From: Isoetes taiwanensis
Taxonomy: Eukaryota > Streptophyta > Lycopodiopsida > Isoetales > Isoetaceae
Direction: 5' to 3'
DNA: 64,000 bases
Assembly: GCA_021234155.1 (NCBI GenBank)
Contig: JAJEKV010000006.1
Span: 2,271,815 to 2,335,814 of the forward strand
In this document: positions 45,002 through 58,349 of the stretch, one piece after another
Layout: each line of letters begins with the position of its first letter
How positions within the stretch are numbered: position 1 is the first letter of the stretch
Program-made: the position numbers and the translations under genes
Notes under the pieces: model-generated
The model's database searches: none
What the model was told of the DNA's origin: nothing
What the model saw: the letters and a program-made list of their open reading frames with translations, nothing else

Positions 45002-46330
45002 ACCTGTTCATGGCTGTTTTTTTTTAACACGAAGGTCCAAGTGGCCAAGCATTAGCAACTTGTACAGGGCATGGTATAGCTAATGTGTATTCTGGGATTG
45101 CTGTGGTTTGGTGGATCGCATGGAATGGTCTGCGACCAGCACTTGCTTCAAAATAATTTTACTTCTGTAGTCTAATCACGATTTATAGTAGTCTGAGTCT
45201 TTCAGAACGAAAGATATGGTTCTGCGCTCATCAGAGCTATTCAACCGACTTGTTCTATCCGTATTAGATGCCTTGGTGATTGCCAAGCGAGCTGCCTCAT
45301 TTTTTTCAAGACACGAAACAATATATACGATTTTGACAGGAGAGACAATAGAAACGTGACAGAAGGTAATACGCCTTTGTATTCTTCCATTTGATGGTTT
45401 TGTTGAACCAATAAACTCAGTATTCTTTATAAGATTAGTAGGCGAAGCCATGATATTTACACTGGCATTTCTTTTTACAAATAATGGTCACCTGATATGT
45501 GAAGCCTTGTAATCTAACCTCAATCATTGAAGTCCAAGTCCTTATGAAAGGGATTTCTCAAGTTGTGATATTATACCTTGCTTTGGTTATTTTTTGTGTG
45601 ATTTTGTCTCAAAATGCTCGATTTGTTGGAACTTTAATTGTGTTATTTTTTGCGGATACTTTTAGTGCAATGCCCAACATTGTGGATGTAATGTAACTAC
45701 AGGACAAGTTATGCCCATTGATGTTGAAGAATGGATACAATACAATGAATTGCTGGTTCATTTAAATGCCTATTACAAAATGGCATGGGGTCATCCTTTG
45801 CTGTGTAGGACAAACACTAAAAGCCTAACAAATATATTTCCTGTAAAATTTAAGTTAGGGGGAAGGAGCCTATGAAAATTTAGATTTCATCTGGAAAAAT
45901 ATAAAGAAAACCCACAGATTTTGACCGGAAAACTTCCTGCAATTTTTTTCCCTGTCGAAAATTCTCGATTTTAGCAGGTAGGATTCTAGTGTTCCTAGGA
46001 ATTTGGCGTACACTGATCCTTTGTAGGGATGACAATCAGGAATGCAAGGTAAAGGGAAAAATCGGCTACTCTACTTTCAACTGCTAATTTGATCTTGTCT
46101 GATGGTCTTGATTCGATCTTGCAAGAATAGACTTCAAAAAGAGGAGTAAAAGCGGCATTCGACGGAATCAGAGGGTAGAAAACCAGGAGAGAGTAAAAAC
46201 CGACTGGTCTGTTTTATTGAAGTGAATCTCTGTTTGTGGAACAAGGATGCTTTCATATAGAGAGGTGATTCAAATGATGTAAGCTTATTTCCCAATCCCA
46301 CTCCTTGGAGATGGAGCGTGTTCATGATAT
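45002..46330. other. 3' flank of the transporter gene and unassigned sequence
   Basis: The 3' UTR begins at 45,002. CAAAATAATTTTA near 45,150 is a possible but weak polyadenylation context. Short open frames (for example 45,176-45,451 minus and 45,499-45,696 plus) have no domain and lie in AT-rich sequence. Confidence 0.4.
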
Positions 46331-46339
46331 ATCACATGA

Positions 46340-46620
46340 GCTAAGATTTTGTACATGTTGCAGAGAACCTATTGTGGAAGATGAGCACCATGCTTTCCTT
46401 GAATGCTCTAGATTCGCAGAGGTATGAGATGCTTACAGAATTAGTGTTACTTTAACTAGGAGCTTTACTTTCGATGCCCTCCACACGGCCATGAGCTTAT
46501 CTTCAAGCGTGATGGAACATTGGAAAATGATTTTAGACTTGCGTAGTCTACCAGATGATATGAAGGCGAGAGGCCTCATCTAGTGTACTCATAACATGTA
46601 TTTCCTTTTCTGTCGCCTAA
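46340..46620 (+). pseudogene. LINE-like zinc-binding tail fragment
   Basis: The plus strand reads RFCTCCREPIVEDEHHAFLE-C, a C-x2-C ... H-x4-C arrangement seen in the C-terminal zinc-binding tail of non-LTR retrotransposon ORF2, followed after a stop by SVMEHWKMILDLRSLPDDMK. No RT is next to it. It is a short relic. Confidence 0.5.
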
Positions 46621-46744
46621 TGGACTTGTGAGTCTGATGTGGTGTGACAATAAATCATCATCGTCGTTTTGCTGCCATGCAACATCCATTTAAGGAAGAA
46701 CAATGATTTCAAGGTTCTTATCTCAATGATCGATGTGACATCAA

Positions 46745-46830
46745 TCATTATTGCATAGAATGGGTGACTCAAAATGCAGTCATGCATACCCCGCCTGACA
46801 CTCCCACATTTTGGAGTCACCCATTTTAGT
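46745..46830. repeat. Short inverted repeat (hairpin)
   Basis: AATGGGTGACTCAAAATG and its near reverse complement CATTTTGGAGTCACCCATTT form an 18-bp stem with about 35 bases between. It may be a fold-back remnant. No function is inferred. Confidence 0.5.
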
Positions 46831-47194
46831 TACCATATTATGTAGTTTTCCTCCACAAATTGCACGGGCCTCCTAAACAAATCATCGATCACCGACCAAG
46901 ATTCATATGCACATTGATTACTTTTTTAGATGGATTCAAAGCATTCTTATTAGAAGCATCAATATTCTGAGCTATAATCTTTTCTCTATTGGATATGCAA
47001 ACATACATGTGAAAGTACCTTGGATGCTAACTTCAAAATGCTTTAATGGGAGTTTTGAGCAACAAGGGCATTCTCAAGTTTCTCTTATTCTTTAGGTAGC
47101 GCATATAGGTCAACAATCTTGACTTATGATATTAATATTCTCGTTGCAGTTATTCCTATATGTGGCGATAATTGTGATACCACCAGAAGGCTTT

Positions 47195-47885
47195 ACAACC
47201 TACCAACATGGAATAAATTACTACTCCTATATTTTAGTGTAGCCAAAATAGGTTTAGCTAAACTACCTTCAAATTGGGGCTAGAAGTTTCTAACACTTGA
47301 CTAAACTAAATGGTTTTTCTCCATCACAGTTTCTTGCTTTTGGCTAAACTTTCACAAAATGGAAAGGCAAATATTAGCCATCACGCTATAATAATTTAAA
47401 AAAATCCAAGCATCTTGGCAAAGACATTGAATTTATTGTAAATACATAAATCAAGACACAAACATACATCAACATGTTCAAAAAACTAAAAAAAAAGCGA
47501 CTACATTGTTCCTTTTCCTCTCATGCTTCAACTTTGTACTTGGAACAAGAAAGAAAGTGGAAAAAGAAAAGAAAAATATAAACACTATTTGAAATTTCTT
47601 AAAGTTAGTACATATATTGGTGTTGAATTTTGGGCTAATCTATCCATTTTTCCAAGCCCACTCTATCTTAAGTTTAGCTAATCGATGTCCTGATGGATAT
47701 GTCTGGAGGTAAAGGTTTGGCTACTAAAAACTCACTTGGGCGGCAAAAAAATTGCGCTAAAATTTTCTTTTTTTGGGCATTTTTTCCATTTACTTTAGCC
47801 GTTTTTCTTGGCAAAACTGCTACAAAATAGCCATTTGGCTAACCTTAGTCGTTATTTTATTCCATGCCTACCAAACATCGCATGG
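47195..47885. mobile_element. Possible hAT-like MITE
   Basis: The left CTACCAACATGGAATAAATTACTAC (inner part) and the reverse complement of the right end (TTTGGTAGGCATGGAATAAAATAAC, inner part) share CATGGAATAAA. Internal sequences around GTTTAGCTAAACTACC are also mirrored loosely on the right (GGTTAGCCAAATGGC). Ends and target duplication are not precisely defined. Confidence 0.3.
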
Positions 47886-47954
47886 CCAAATTGCACAGTT
47901 ACCTGCTTACTGCATAAATTTCATCATTATTGGGATTTGATTCAATCCAGAAGA

Positions 47955-48110
47955 GCTTCAATCCGTTCTTTCTTTATTCCTACCTATTCTTATGAGGCAT
48001 CCCATTCCAATTTAGCTCGAAGTAGAGCGAAATGAGTTGATTTCTTCGTTCCTACCTATTCTTATGAGGCATCCCATTCCGATTTAGCTTGAAGTGGAGC
48101 GAAATGAAAT
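47955..48110. repeat. 73-bp tandem duplication
   Basis: Two copies of a unit containing TTCCTACCTATTCTTATGAG and GCATCCCATTCC lie head to tail (about 47,977 and 48,049), differing by a few substitutions. Confidence 0.7.
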
Positions 48111-48624
48111 GATTGAATATCATAGGAGAAATTATCTAGCAAAAAAATGGTTCAAATCTATATAAAGGATATTCGCAATCATTTTGACTACGCAATGTTG
48201 TCAGGGTAGTAGTTTTTGGGTTGCCTGAAGGGCAAACCTTAGGGCTGGAAGAGGTGAGAAGCAAATATGCTATGTTTATATCAAATAGAAGGTACATATT
48301 TCAGTAGAAAGCTTAAAGGAGAGCCGATATTCAATATGGAGGACTTCCAATGAGAAAAGCCCTTATAAATCAAGGAGTACAGGCAGTTCGATGGGATGCA
48401 TGCATGCAGAAGTCAAACTTCCCTCAAGATGTACATCTCCTGCAACAGATTATTTGTGCATGTTTTGAGAATATAAGATCAACTAGAACAATATAAATGA
48501 CTTGAAATATAATTTCTATAATGGACACGAAAGACATGAAGTGAAATTACTGTTAACTGAGCCAGAAATGCTAAAATAGAAATTGTTGTTGTAAGGCCAA
48601 AAATGCTCAAATGATGAGTATGAT

Positions 48625-49574
48625 TAGAACTCCACTATGCCAAGCTTAAAGATGCATTTTAAAAACCTTTTCTTTCCTAGAGGTTTTCTGAGAACATTTA
48701 CAGTTATGTCCGTTCTCAAATGTTGCATTTTAACGAGCCCTTCTACAACCTTTTCGCATATAAAGTGAAATTGGACATCGATATGTTTTGCCTTGGGAAA
48801 TTCTAGCTATTGATACAACGGCATTGTTATCATTGAAAATAACTGTGGACTTGGACTGTACGTGTCCTATTTCATCCATGAGTCTTCGAAGCCATATACA
48901 TTCTTTGCTTGCACTGCTCAAGGCCATGTATACAGACTCAGAAGTTGAGGCAGCTGTGGCTTTTCATTTTCTGTTGCGGCCAGATATCACTCCCCCTTGT
49001 ATGAGGAAACAACCAGTTGATGAATTTGGTATCTCCGTCATAATCGGCATCCACAAAGATTTGAATGGTCAATTGGCAGTTGGAAGTTGACGGTAATAGA
49101 TGCCAAGGTTGGAGATTGCATGAAGATATCTAGAAGTCGCTTTAGATGGTCATTGTTGGGATTTTAAAAATGTTGACTGAGTGTGATGGTAGCTTGAGCT
49201 ATGTCTAGTCTGATGCAAACCATGAAATGCATCAAACAGCCAACAATGCTCCTAATTGGCAGTCCTTCTAGGCCTTAAGGATCGTATGGTTTGGAGGAGG
49301 CATGTAAAGTAGTGACAATAGCTATATAAACTCCATTGCTTTCGTATATTTCACAAGCAGTAAGGACATTCTGGATTTGGTCTCATGTATGGTTATGGTG
49401 TGGAGTTACTTGTCAAAGCAGGCTTTGAATGCCTCGGAAATAATAAAAATTTCCAAAATTTGTCATATGAAAGTGTTTATTTTCAAGAGCAGTTTTGGTG
49501 TCTTTTGTTAGCTGAGAGCTTTTACTCCCTAATATAATACAGATGAGACAATGATCAGTAATAAAATTACGATA
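48625..49574 (-). pseudogene. Ty1/copia pol, RT C-terminus and RNase H (3' part of split element)
   Basis: On the minus strand, directly after the TIR element, the sequence reads TDHCLICIIL and ENKHFHMTNFGNFYYF (late RT). It continues with SIVGCLMHFMVCIRLDIAQA, an RNase H DADYDGDT segment (in shifted frame), SSASKECIWLRRLMDEIGHV, STVIFNDNNAVVSIAR, and the C-terminal REK-type HFICEKVVEGLVKMQ and LGKKRF. Order and motifs are those of copia elements. Multiple frameshifts and stops are present. The 5' part of the same gene lies beyond the 10.8-kb insertion at 60,376-60,870. Confidence 0.8.
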
Positions 49575-49984
49575 AAGTCGTATTTAATTAAAGTGGGACT
49601 CATTCCATTCCCACTTTTTTTCGGAACCCTGTTATTTTACACAAAAAAGAGCACCCCGACCCGAAAACTGTCCATAATTCGAATTTTTGTCTGTTAGTGT
49701 GCATCCAAGCTTTCTTCCAGTTTTGTCCTGATAGCGAGTCGAGAACAAGAACAATGCAACAAACATAGGAATTTCATTACAGATTGAAACCAAACTTCTA
49801 GTTGAAAAAGATTCTTAGTTGAACATTTTGGCTCTACTTTCTTAGGTGGGTAGACAGGAGATCACAAATTCCAACAAAAAATAAGCAAATTGTTTACTTA
49901 ATCACCAAAAAATACTAGTTTTGAGATACCTTATATTTATAAATGGGCTCATTACAATATATATTACAGTGGGTGAAGAGACCA

Positions 49985-50195
49985 TAGTGGTCGTATGGGC
50001 ACAAAGATTACACCCTCTTCACCCATGAACCACCTAGTGCAAACGGTGCGTGGAGCTCTCTCCAAGTCGCGAGCAACTTTACGACGATAGAAATTTGTAC
50101 GAGGAGTTCCTTCATGGGCCACGTGCTTGTATGTCCAACTGATGTCACCACCCTCTTCTCGGCACCTTTCTTCAATGAACTGGTCTTTTCATTGC
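49985..50195 (-). CDS. Stop-free stretch in the shared left end of the TIR family
   Basis: In copy 2 the minus strand reads about 66 codons without a stop (EERCREEGGDISWTYKHVAH to VIFVPIRPLWSL). The DISWTYKHVAHEGTPRTNFY part is similarly present in copy 1 (about 27,560-27,700) as IGWTYKHVAHKGTPHTNFY, where it is then broken by a stop. The pattern faintly recalls the W-x-Y start of BED zinc fingers, but the cysteines are missing. It may be a relic of an element-encoded protein, or chance. Confidence 0.2.
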
Positions 50196-50286
50196 TCCAA
50201 AGCATGTACTATCTGGTCGAGATAAAAACTGCAAAATCAAGTTAGTCAAGTGATGCTACAGGAAAAAAAAAATAAAATAAAACACA

Positions 50287-50880
50287 GTTCAGAAGGCCTT
50301 TCTCGACTCGCGAGTCGAGAAAGGCAGTTCAAAGTGAAAAACGCATGTTTTAGGGGTCAGAAGGCCTTTCTCGACTCGCGAGTCGAGAAAGGCAGCTCAA
50401 AGCAAAAAACGCAGTTTTCGGGTTGAGAAAGGCCTTTTTCGACTCAGCGAGTCGAGAAAGGCGCCAAAGTTTAAAAACGCAGTTTTAGAAATTGAGAAGG
50501 CCTTTCGACTCGCGAGTTGAGAAAGGCAACAAAGCTTAAAACACAGGTTTTTGGTTGGGGTATTTTTTCTCGAGTCGAAATGAAAGGCAGTTTTAGAGTG
50601 AAAAATGCAGGTCTGAGGGCCAATTCTGTGGAAAAGGCAGGTCTGAGGAACTTTCTCGACTCGCGAGTCGAGAAAGGCAGCTTGGAGCGAAAAAAATAAG
50701 TCTGAGGGTCTTTCTCGACTCGTGAGTCGAGAAAGGCAGCTCAGAGTGAAAAATGCAGGTTTGAGGACCAGTTCTATAGAAAAGGCAGGTCTGAGGAACT
50801 TTCTCGACTCACGGGCCCTCGGCTCGTGAGTCGAGAAAGGAAGGTCAGAGTGAAAAAAGGAGGTCTGAGGGCACACCTCC
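50287..50880. repeat. Palindrome array, copy 2
   Basis: Seven units carry CTTTCTCGACTCG joined to its reverse complement (26 bp, perfect at about 50,298, 50,366 and 50,652) or variants (near 50,429, 50,502, 50,711 and 50,800-50,838). Spacing is 60-75 bp mostly, with one wider gap. The spacers carry GGCAGCTCAAAGCGAAAAAC-like sequence. Related half-sites (AGTCGAGAA) recur at 52,535-52,680. Confidence 0.85.
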
Positions 50881-50890
50881 TTTCAAAGAT

Positions 50891-51215
50891 AGCTTTTTTA
50901 AATGGGACACTATATACTAGGTATTTTGTAATTTCTAATAAGCACAATATACTATATGACTACAAAATGAGAAGCTTTTTTAAATAGGACACTATATATT
51001 ATGTATTTTGTAAATTCTAATAAGCACAATACTATATGACTACAAAATGAGAAGCTTTTTTAAATGGGACACTATATACTATGTATTTTGTAATTTCTAA
51101 TAAGCACAATATACTATATGACTATAAAATAAGAAGCTTTTTTAAATGGAACTATATACTATGTATTTATTAATAAACACAATATCCTATATACTATGTA
51201 TTTTTTATGAAAAAA
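50891..51215. repeat. 80-82-bp tandem array, four units
   Basis: Units start AGCTTTTTTAAATGGGACAC at about 50,891, 50,973, 51,053 and 51,135, and contain CACAATATACTATATGACTA. The last unit is truncated. The array lies in the shared left region but is expanded only in copy 2. Confidence 0.8.
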
Positions 51216-51430
51216 CACACTCCCTACCTATATATTTTCTATGAAAAAAATAGACATCACAAGCTCTAAACGAGCATACAATCCATGCTGGAAATAATGT
51301 TCTAGTACGGACACAAAGCTACCCCGCTTTTTTTTTCCCCCTCATTTTCGAAATTTGAATTTGGTACATACCTTTTGGTCCTGTTCTTTTCCACGATGGT
51401 TCTAATCCCCTGTTGAAGACCCGGCTATGG

Positions 51431-52154
51431 CGATGGCAGCCTCTTTTTACTCCTTCTCTGAAGCTATTCGGGCAAGAATATTGGGATTTTTCATCAAGCC
51501 GTGCCCAAGAAATGTGCCGTGCATAGCTTCTTGCAAGAAATAGGGGATTAAACGAGCCTTAGCAAATTATATGAACAAGATCCGGCAGATGGGTGCTGCA
51601 GCCGATGATCCGGCTGCTCATACTTGTTCGTCGCGCCAAGGGAGCGGGTGGGAGCAGCGGCAGGAAAAACACTACAAGCTGAAGAAGCGGAGCAGCGTTT
51701 TTGGATGCCAGCGCCACCTTCCTATTTGCGTTTGCGGAGGATATGGCCTCCTTCCTGCCAAGAAATCTGTTAAAAAATCTCCTCTTCCTCTTGTTGTTCC
51801 TACTCCGGCCAAATCCCCTGTTTCTGCCCCTCCAGCTCCATCTCCGGCTCCTAAGAAAGCTTCCAAGCCTGGACCCAAGTCAAAAAAAGCTCCTGCCAAG
51901 TCTAAAACTCCAAAGGCCAAGAAATCTGCAAAGAAATCTGGCCCCAAATCTTCAACTCCGGCCAAGGAAGAGAAGAAGCTTGCCCCCTCAACCCCTGCTG
52001 CTGCTTCGATCAAAAGCTCTGGACTTGAATCATCCAGATCTGCCTAAATCTACCAGATCTGCCTCTGCTGCTGCTGCATTAGTCCCAATTGTCTCCACTC
52101 CAGGTTCTGCTGCAAAATCTGCCAAGAAAAACACTCTGCCAACATCAAATTTAT
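51431..52154 (+). pseudogene. Cargo reading frame, Lys/Pro/Ala-rich basic protein
   Basis: From an ATG at about 51,431 (MAMAASFYSFSEAIRARILG), with one stop, the frame runs into a long basic low-complexity tail from about 51,750: AKKSVKKSPLPLVV, APKKASKPGPKSKKAPAKSK and AKKSAKKSGPKSSTPAKEEK, ending near 52,045. A second frame continues SASAAAALVPIVSTPGS to a stop at about 52,154. The composition resembles a histone H1-like or other DNA-binding tail, or the C-terminus of a gag. I cannot identify the parent gene. It sits immediately after the shared left end of the TIR element, where copy 1 has different sequence, so it is part of the variable middle. Confidence 0.35.
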
Positions 52155-52157
52155 AGG

Positions 52158-52450
52158 GATTTGCGGAGGATTTCTTGCCTTATTTCCTGGCCCTTTCCTC
52201 TGCAGATACCCAACCCGTAAGCTCCTGGCTATGGCAGAAACCCAAACCGCCGTACTTCCGCCCAAGCTCCTGGCTATGGCTTCCCCTTAGGCCCTCTTTT
52301 TCACTGCGGATCGCCCATCGCCCATCCCTTAACAAAGGCCCCTGGACCCTCAAGAAGATCTTTGCCGAGTCAGAGATTGTTGGGGTAACTATCTCAGGCC
52401 GGATTTGAAAAGGAGTGAATTCGATGAAGATGAGGATAATTTGATCCTCC
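52158..52450 (+). other. Cargo: open stretch of unknown function
   Basis: A reading frame gives FLPYFLALSSADTQPVSSWL and [20 protein letters not shown], ending at 52,408. It has no known domain and follows the basic frame, possibly as part of the same captured segment. Confidence 0.25.
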
Positions 52451-52706
52451 ACCTACACGCTCTTCTTGGCAACAGGTCTTCTTGGCTACACGCTCTTCTT
52501 GGCAACAGGCAATTGAGGCAACGCTCTTTCCAATTCTCGACTCAGTAGTCGAGAAGAGTCTGAGGGGATTTATGTTTTTCCAGAGGGGATTTATGTTTTC
52601 CCAGTTCTCGACTAATGTTATGTAAAATGGGCACCCCAGTCTGATTTTGTGGGCATCTTCTCGCCCCACTAGTCGAGAAATCACCTTGGCTATTATTTCG
52701 AGATGC

Positions 52707-54621
<1,915 letters not shown>

Positions 54622-56390
54622 CAAGTGAGTGTACTATAAGGGAGTACACAAATTTTGAGCCATCCAAACTTAAGATTCTCTTAAGATTCCCCTAGATTCT
54701 CAAAGATTATCCCAAATTTTCTCTACATTTCTTAAGATTCTATATAAATTCTCTTAGATTCCTTTAGGTTCTATCAAGATTCCCCTAGAAAAACACACTT
54801 AGTGTAAAAGATTCCCTAAGATTCCCTTAGATTCTTAGGATTCTACAAAGATTCCTCGAGATTTCAAACGTTATCACAAGGATCCTCTAAATTCTTTAGA
54901 ATTCTATGTAGATTCTCCTAGATTTTGTTAGATTCTATAGAGATTCCCCTAGAATCTTGAAAATTCCATCAAGATTCCCCTAGATTCTCAAAGATTTTAT
55001 GAAGATGCGCTTAGATTCGCTAGATTCTCGAGCCATTCAATGAAGATTCTATAAAGGTTCACTTAGATTCTTGAAGATTAGGGAAAAAATATCCTAGATT
55101 CTCAAAGATTTAAGGAAGATTCTCTTAAATACTCTTAATCCCATAAATTACTTAAGATTCTCTTAAGATTCAACTAGATTCTCAAAGATTATCCCATTTT
55201 CCAAGATTCTATATAGATTCTCTTAGATTCTATCGAGATTCCCCTACTAAACACACTTATTAATGAAAGATTCCTTAAGATTCCACAAAGCTTCCCCTAG
55301 ATTCTTAAGATTCTATAAAGATCCCTCTAGATTTTCGAACTTATCACAAGAAACCTCTAGAGTCTCCAAAATTCTATGTGGATTCTCCTAAATTTTGTTA
55401 GATTCTATATAGATTCCCTTAGATTCTATGTAGATTCCCTTAGATTCTCTGATTTTCAAGGATTCTCAAAGATTTTATGAAGATGCACTTTGATCCTACT
55501 AGATTCTCTATGATTCTCTTGAGATTCCCATAAATTCCCTAATTTTGTTGGGGTTCCCCTAGCCTCCTAAAGATCATCTCAAGATTCCTCTAGATTTCTC
55601 ATATTTCTATGTAGATTCTCCTAGATTCCCTTAGATTCTATGAAGATTCTTCTACATTCTCAAAGGTTTCATAAAGATTCATATAGAATCTCAAAGATTC
55701 CCTTGCGATTCTCATAGATTCCCAAAGATTCTCTTGAGCTTCCTTTAAATTCTCTAAAATCCTATGGAGATTCCCTAGATTCTTTTTAAATTAGATAGAT
55801 TTCGTAAAATTCTAAGTTTCCAAAAAGAAACTTAGTATTCGATCACATTAGCTCCAAGCTGAGGGGAACGATGCCAAAGCACCACTCATTGGAAAGTTCT
55901 CGACGAGAGGAATCCAATGGTGTGGGTCTCACCTTCATCCGACCCCTCTACTGCAAGTTATCGGCCTTTGAAGCTGATTATAAAAAAGAAGCTTCCTAGA
56001 AAGTCCACCCATTAATGTTGATGCCACCTCATTACCTTTTTATTAAATAAGGGTGCCACCTCACCTCTTTTAATAAAGAAATTGCAATTTAATAAAAAAT
56101 TTAATGGTTAGGATTTTTCCTCCCCCTTTTGATCCAACGGTTAAGATTGACTGCACCAAAAAGCACCTTTTAAGGGACCTTCCTTGCATCTTCCCTTTAA
56201 AAAATCAAGGGCCAAGATTTCACACGTGCCCGATCAACGGTTCATGGATGGGGTGCATGGCCCATGCATGGCCCATGCATGCCCCCCATCAAATCCAAGG
56301 GCCATTTAAGTGCCACCTCAAAAATTAGACGGATAGGATTAATCTCTACCCACATTCAACCCCCCATAGGACCCATCAAATAATTGTGGA
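54622..56390. repeat. 1.8-kb block, copy 2 (tandem duplicate)
   Basis: This is a head-to-tail copy of 52,847-54,621, offset 1,775 bp at the start and 1,798 bp at the shared 74-codon frame (56,104-56,328). The two copies differ only by scattered substitutions and small indels, including a missing segment near 53,220 versus 54,995. The right end lacks the TA tract and continues into unique sequence at 56,390. Confidence 0.85.
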
Positions 56391-58330
56391 TGTGATGTTT
56401 ATTTCATCCTTGAATTTGGTATTCCAACATGGTAAGTCCCAGAGCCACCCAAAATAACCTACATTATTAGAATTAGATGAGGGGTGAAGGTTGATTGCCT
56501 TGCTTTTATGGAATCCAAGTTATCCAAACTCATGCACATGAGTAATAACTTATTAAAGCAGGAGCAAAGCAAATCCAAATTGGAACATGGAGCAAAGCAA
56601 ATCCAAATTGGAACATACAATGTTCTTGAATTCATGCGACTACAAAGCGAGATAGATGCCTTGCCTTCTCTTGTTTCTCGCGTTCAAGGCTAAATGGCTT
56701 AATGAATGCCGCTTAAAAACAAATCGTGTAGCAACCCAAGAAACTCCCAAACTTTTTAATGTGACACATTTCCGCATTCATTCATTCATTCTAAGTTGCC
56801 GCCTATAAAAATATGTTCCGTTGCTAGATTGCACAAGTTTAGTAATCTCTATAAATCCATTTTGTACTTTTTTACATGTACAGAAAATGCGTTTTGCTTG
56901 GGCTTGAATCAGTATTATAAGCATGCCATTGAATCAGTATTATAAGCATGCCATTACTGCTTTGTGCGTAAAATCCTTGTCAACGGTAAGCTAAGACAAT
57001 CGAGATGCTATATCATCTAGACAATAACCAAGACGACCTTTGTATTTTTGGATGTCCTCGAGCCCTTTGTTCCTTTATTGGCCTTCAAATTATGAGCCGG
57101 CATTTCCATCTTAGCCTTGCACTGGAGACAGACAGAAAAAATTCAGCCCCTCTTATTGTTGTAAACTAGTTGACTACTTTCTAGCTGAGTTTCCTTTGCC
57201 AGATGAAGTGCAGGTTCATGCTTGTACGGTTATGCTTCAACAGATAAGTTTGCAAAAGATTAGCTATTCCATTACAAAATGATTCAAGTGGACAAATTCT
57301 TGCATACCAAACGCACCTCAAAGAAGAAGGGTGGCTAGATCATCTCTATTTGCCGAGAGATACCTTCACTTTATTGCCTTGGAGTGCGGTCTTCCCCGTA
57401 TCTTTAACCAAATGGGAAGGCAATCTTGAAGTGCTTGCTCGAGCAAGTGCTCGTGATTTGTCACCCAATGGACTCTTTGGCTGAAGGAATCTTTGGAGTG
57501 CTTGTCCCTTGAAGTGGTTGCTCGAGCAAGTGGTCGTGATTTTTCACGTGATGGAGCCTGAAAAAGGAAACAAAAGCCTTGACCTCTTATAAACAGAAAC
57601 ATTAATGGTCTCATAGACAGAATCCAACAATAAACCTTTTCCCCATTTGCCCATGAAACTGGAATGAAAATGATCACCTTAGATTTTACATTTTTCAATG
57701 CCTTCAATATTTCTATTCGCTCAAGCTAATCCTTGGACTTCTAATTTTGGTGCCTCGGTAATTAAATGCCGGGCGCTTTGCTCGTATGCCATTCGCAATT
57801 TTTGGATGTCCCCGAAAAGCGGGTATCCAGAGTCCGTGACGGGCACGATCGTGAGACTCGAGGCCTTTTCCCCATAACCCAGAGCTCCCCTTTGCTGCAA
57901 TTGCTTCAATAGATTCACTATTGCCTTTGGCAGCAGACTTGGATGTTGGGTCTAAGCAGACTTGTAGATAAGGGGCCACGGCTTTTGTTCTTTGTCAAAA
58001 CACAGACGACAAAATCAGAGTTAATAATTCAAAAGTTGTAGATCTTATCTCATGAAAAGATATCTTTTCTTCGTGGCACCACGAAGAAATTGACTTCTGC
58101 ACCCCAATTTTTAATCGTGTGACACGTAACCGATGGTCAAACAATACAGTAACTGGCATTGCTTCATTGATCAACAAGTTCCATGATACAATGAAGTTAG
58201 CTCGGAACGTCACAACCACTTACCACGGACTCAAATATTACACTCTGAAAGGCACAATTCCATTTGCAGGAAAAGTTTACATTTCTGTATTTTATAGCAG
58301 CACAAAATCTATGTTAAGATGAGAAATATC
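56391..58330. other. Cargo of copy 2: unassigned sequence
   Basis: It contains a frame at 56,484-56,693 with a 28-bp tandem duplication (GGAGCAAAGCAAATCCAAAT unit, about 56,562 and 56,590), and minus-strand open stretches at 57,366-57,707 and 57,713-57,979 (including MNLLKQLQQRGALGYGEKAS). None is recognised. Given the clear gene capture just to the right, some may be captured exons. Confidence 0.35.
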
Positions 58331-58349
58331 GGTTGACATGCTGTAACCC

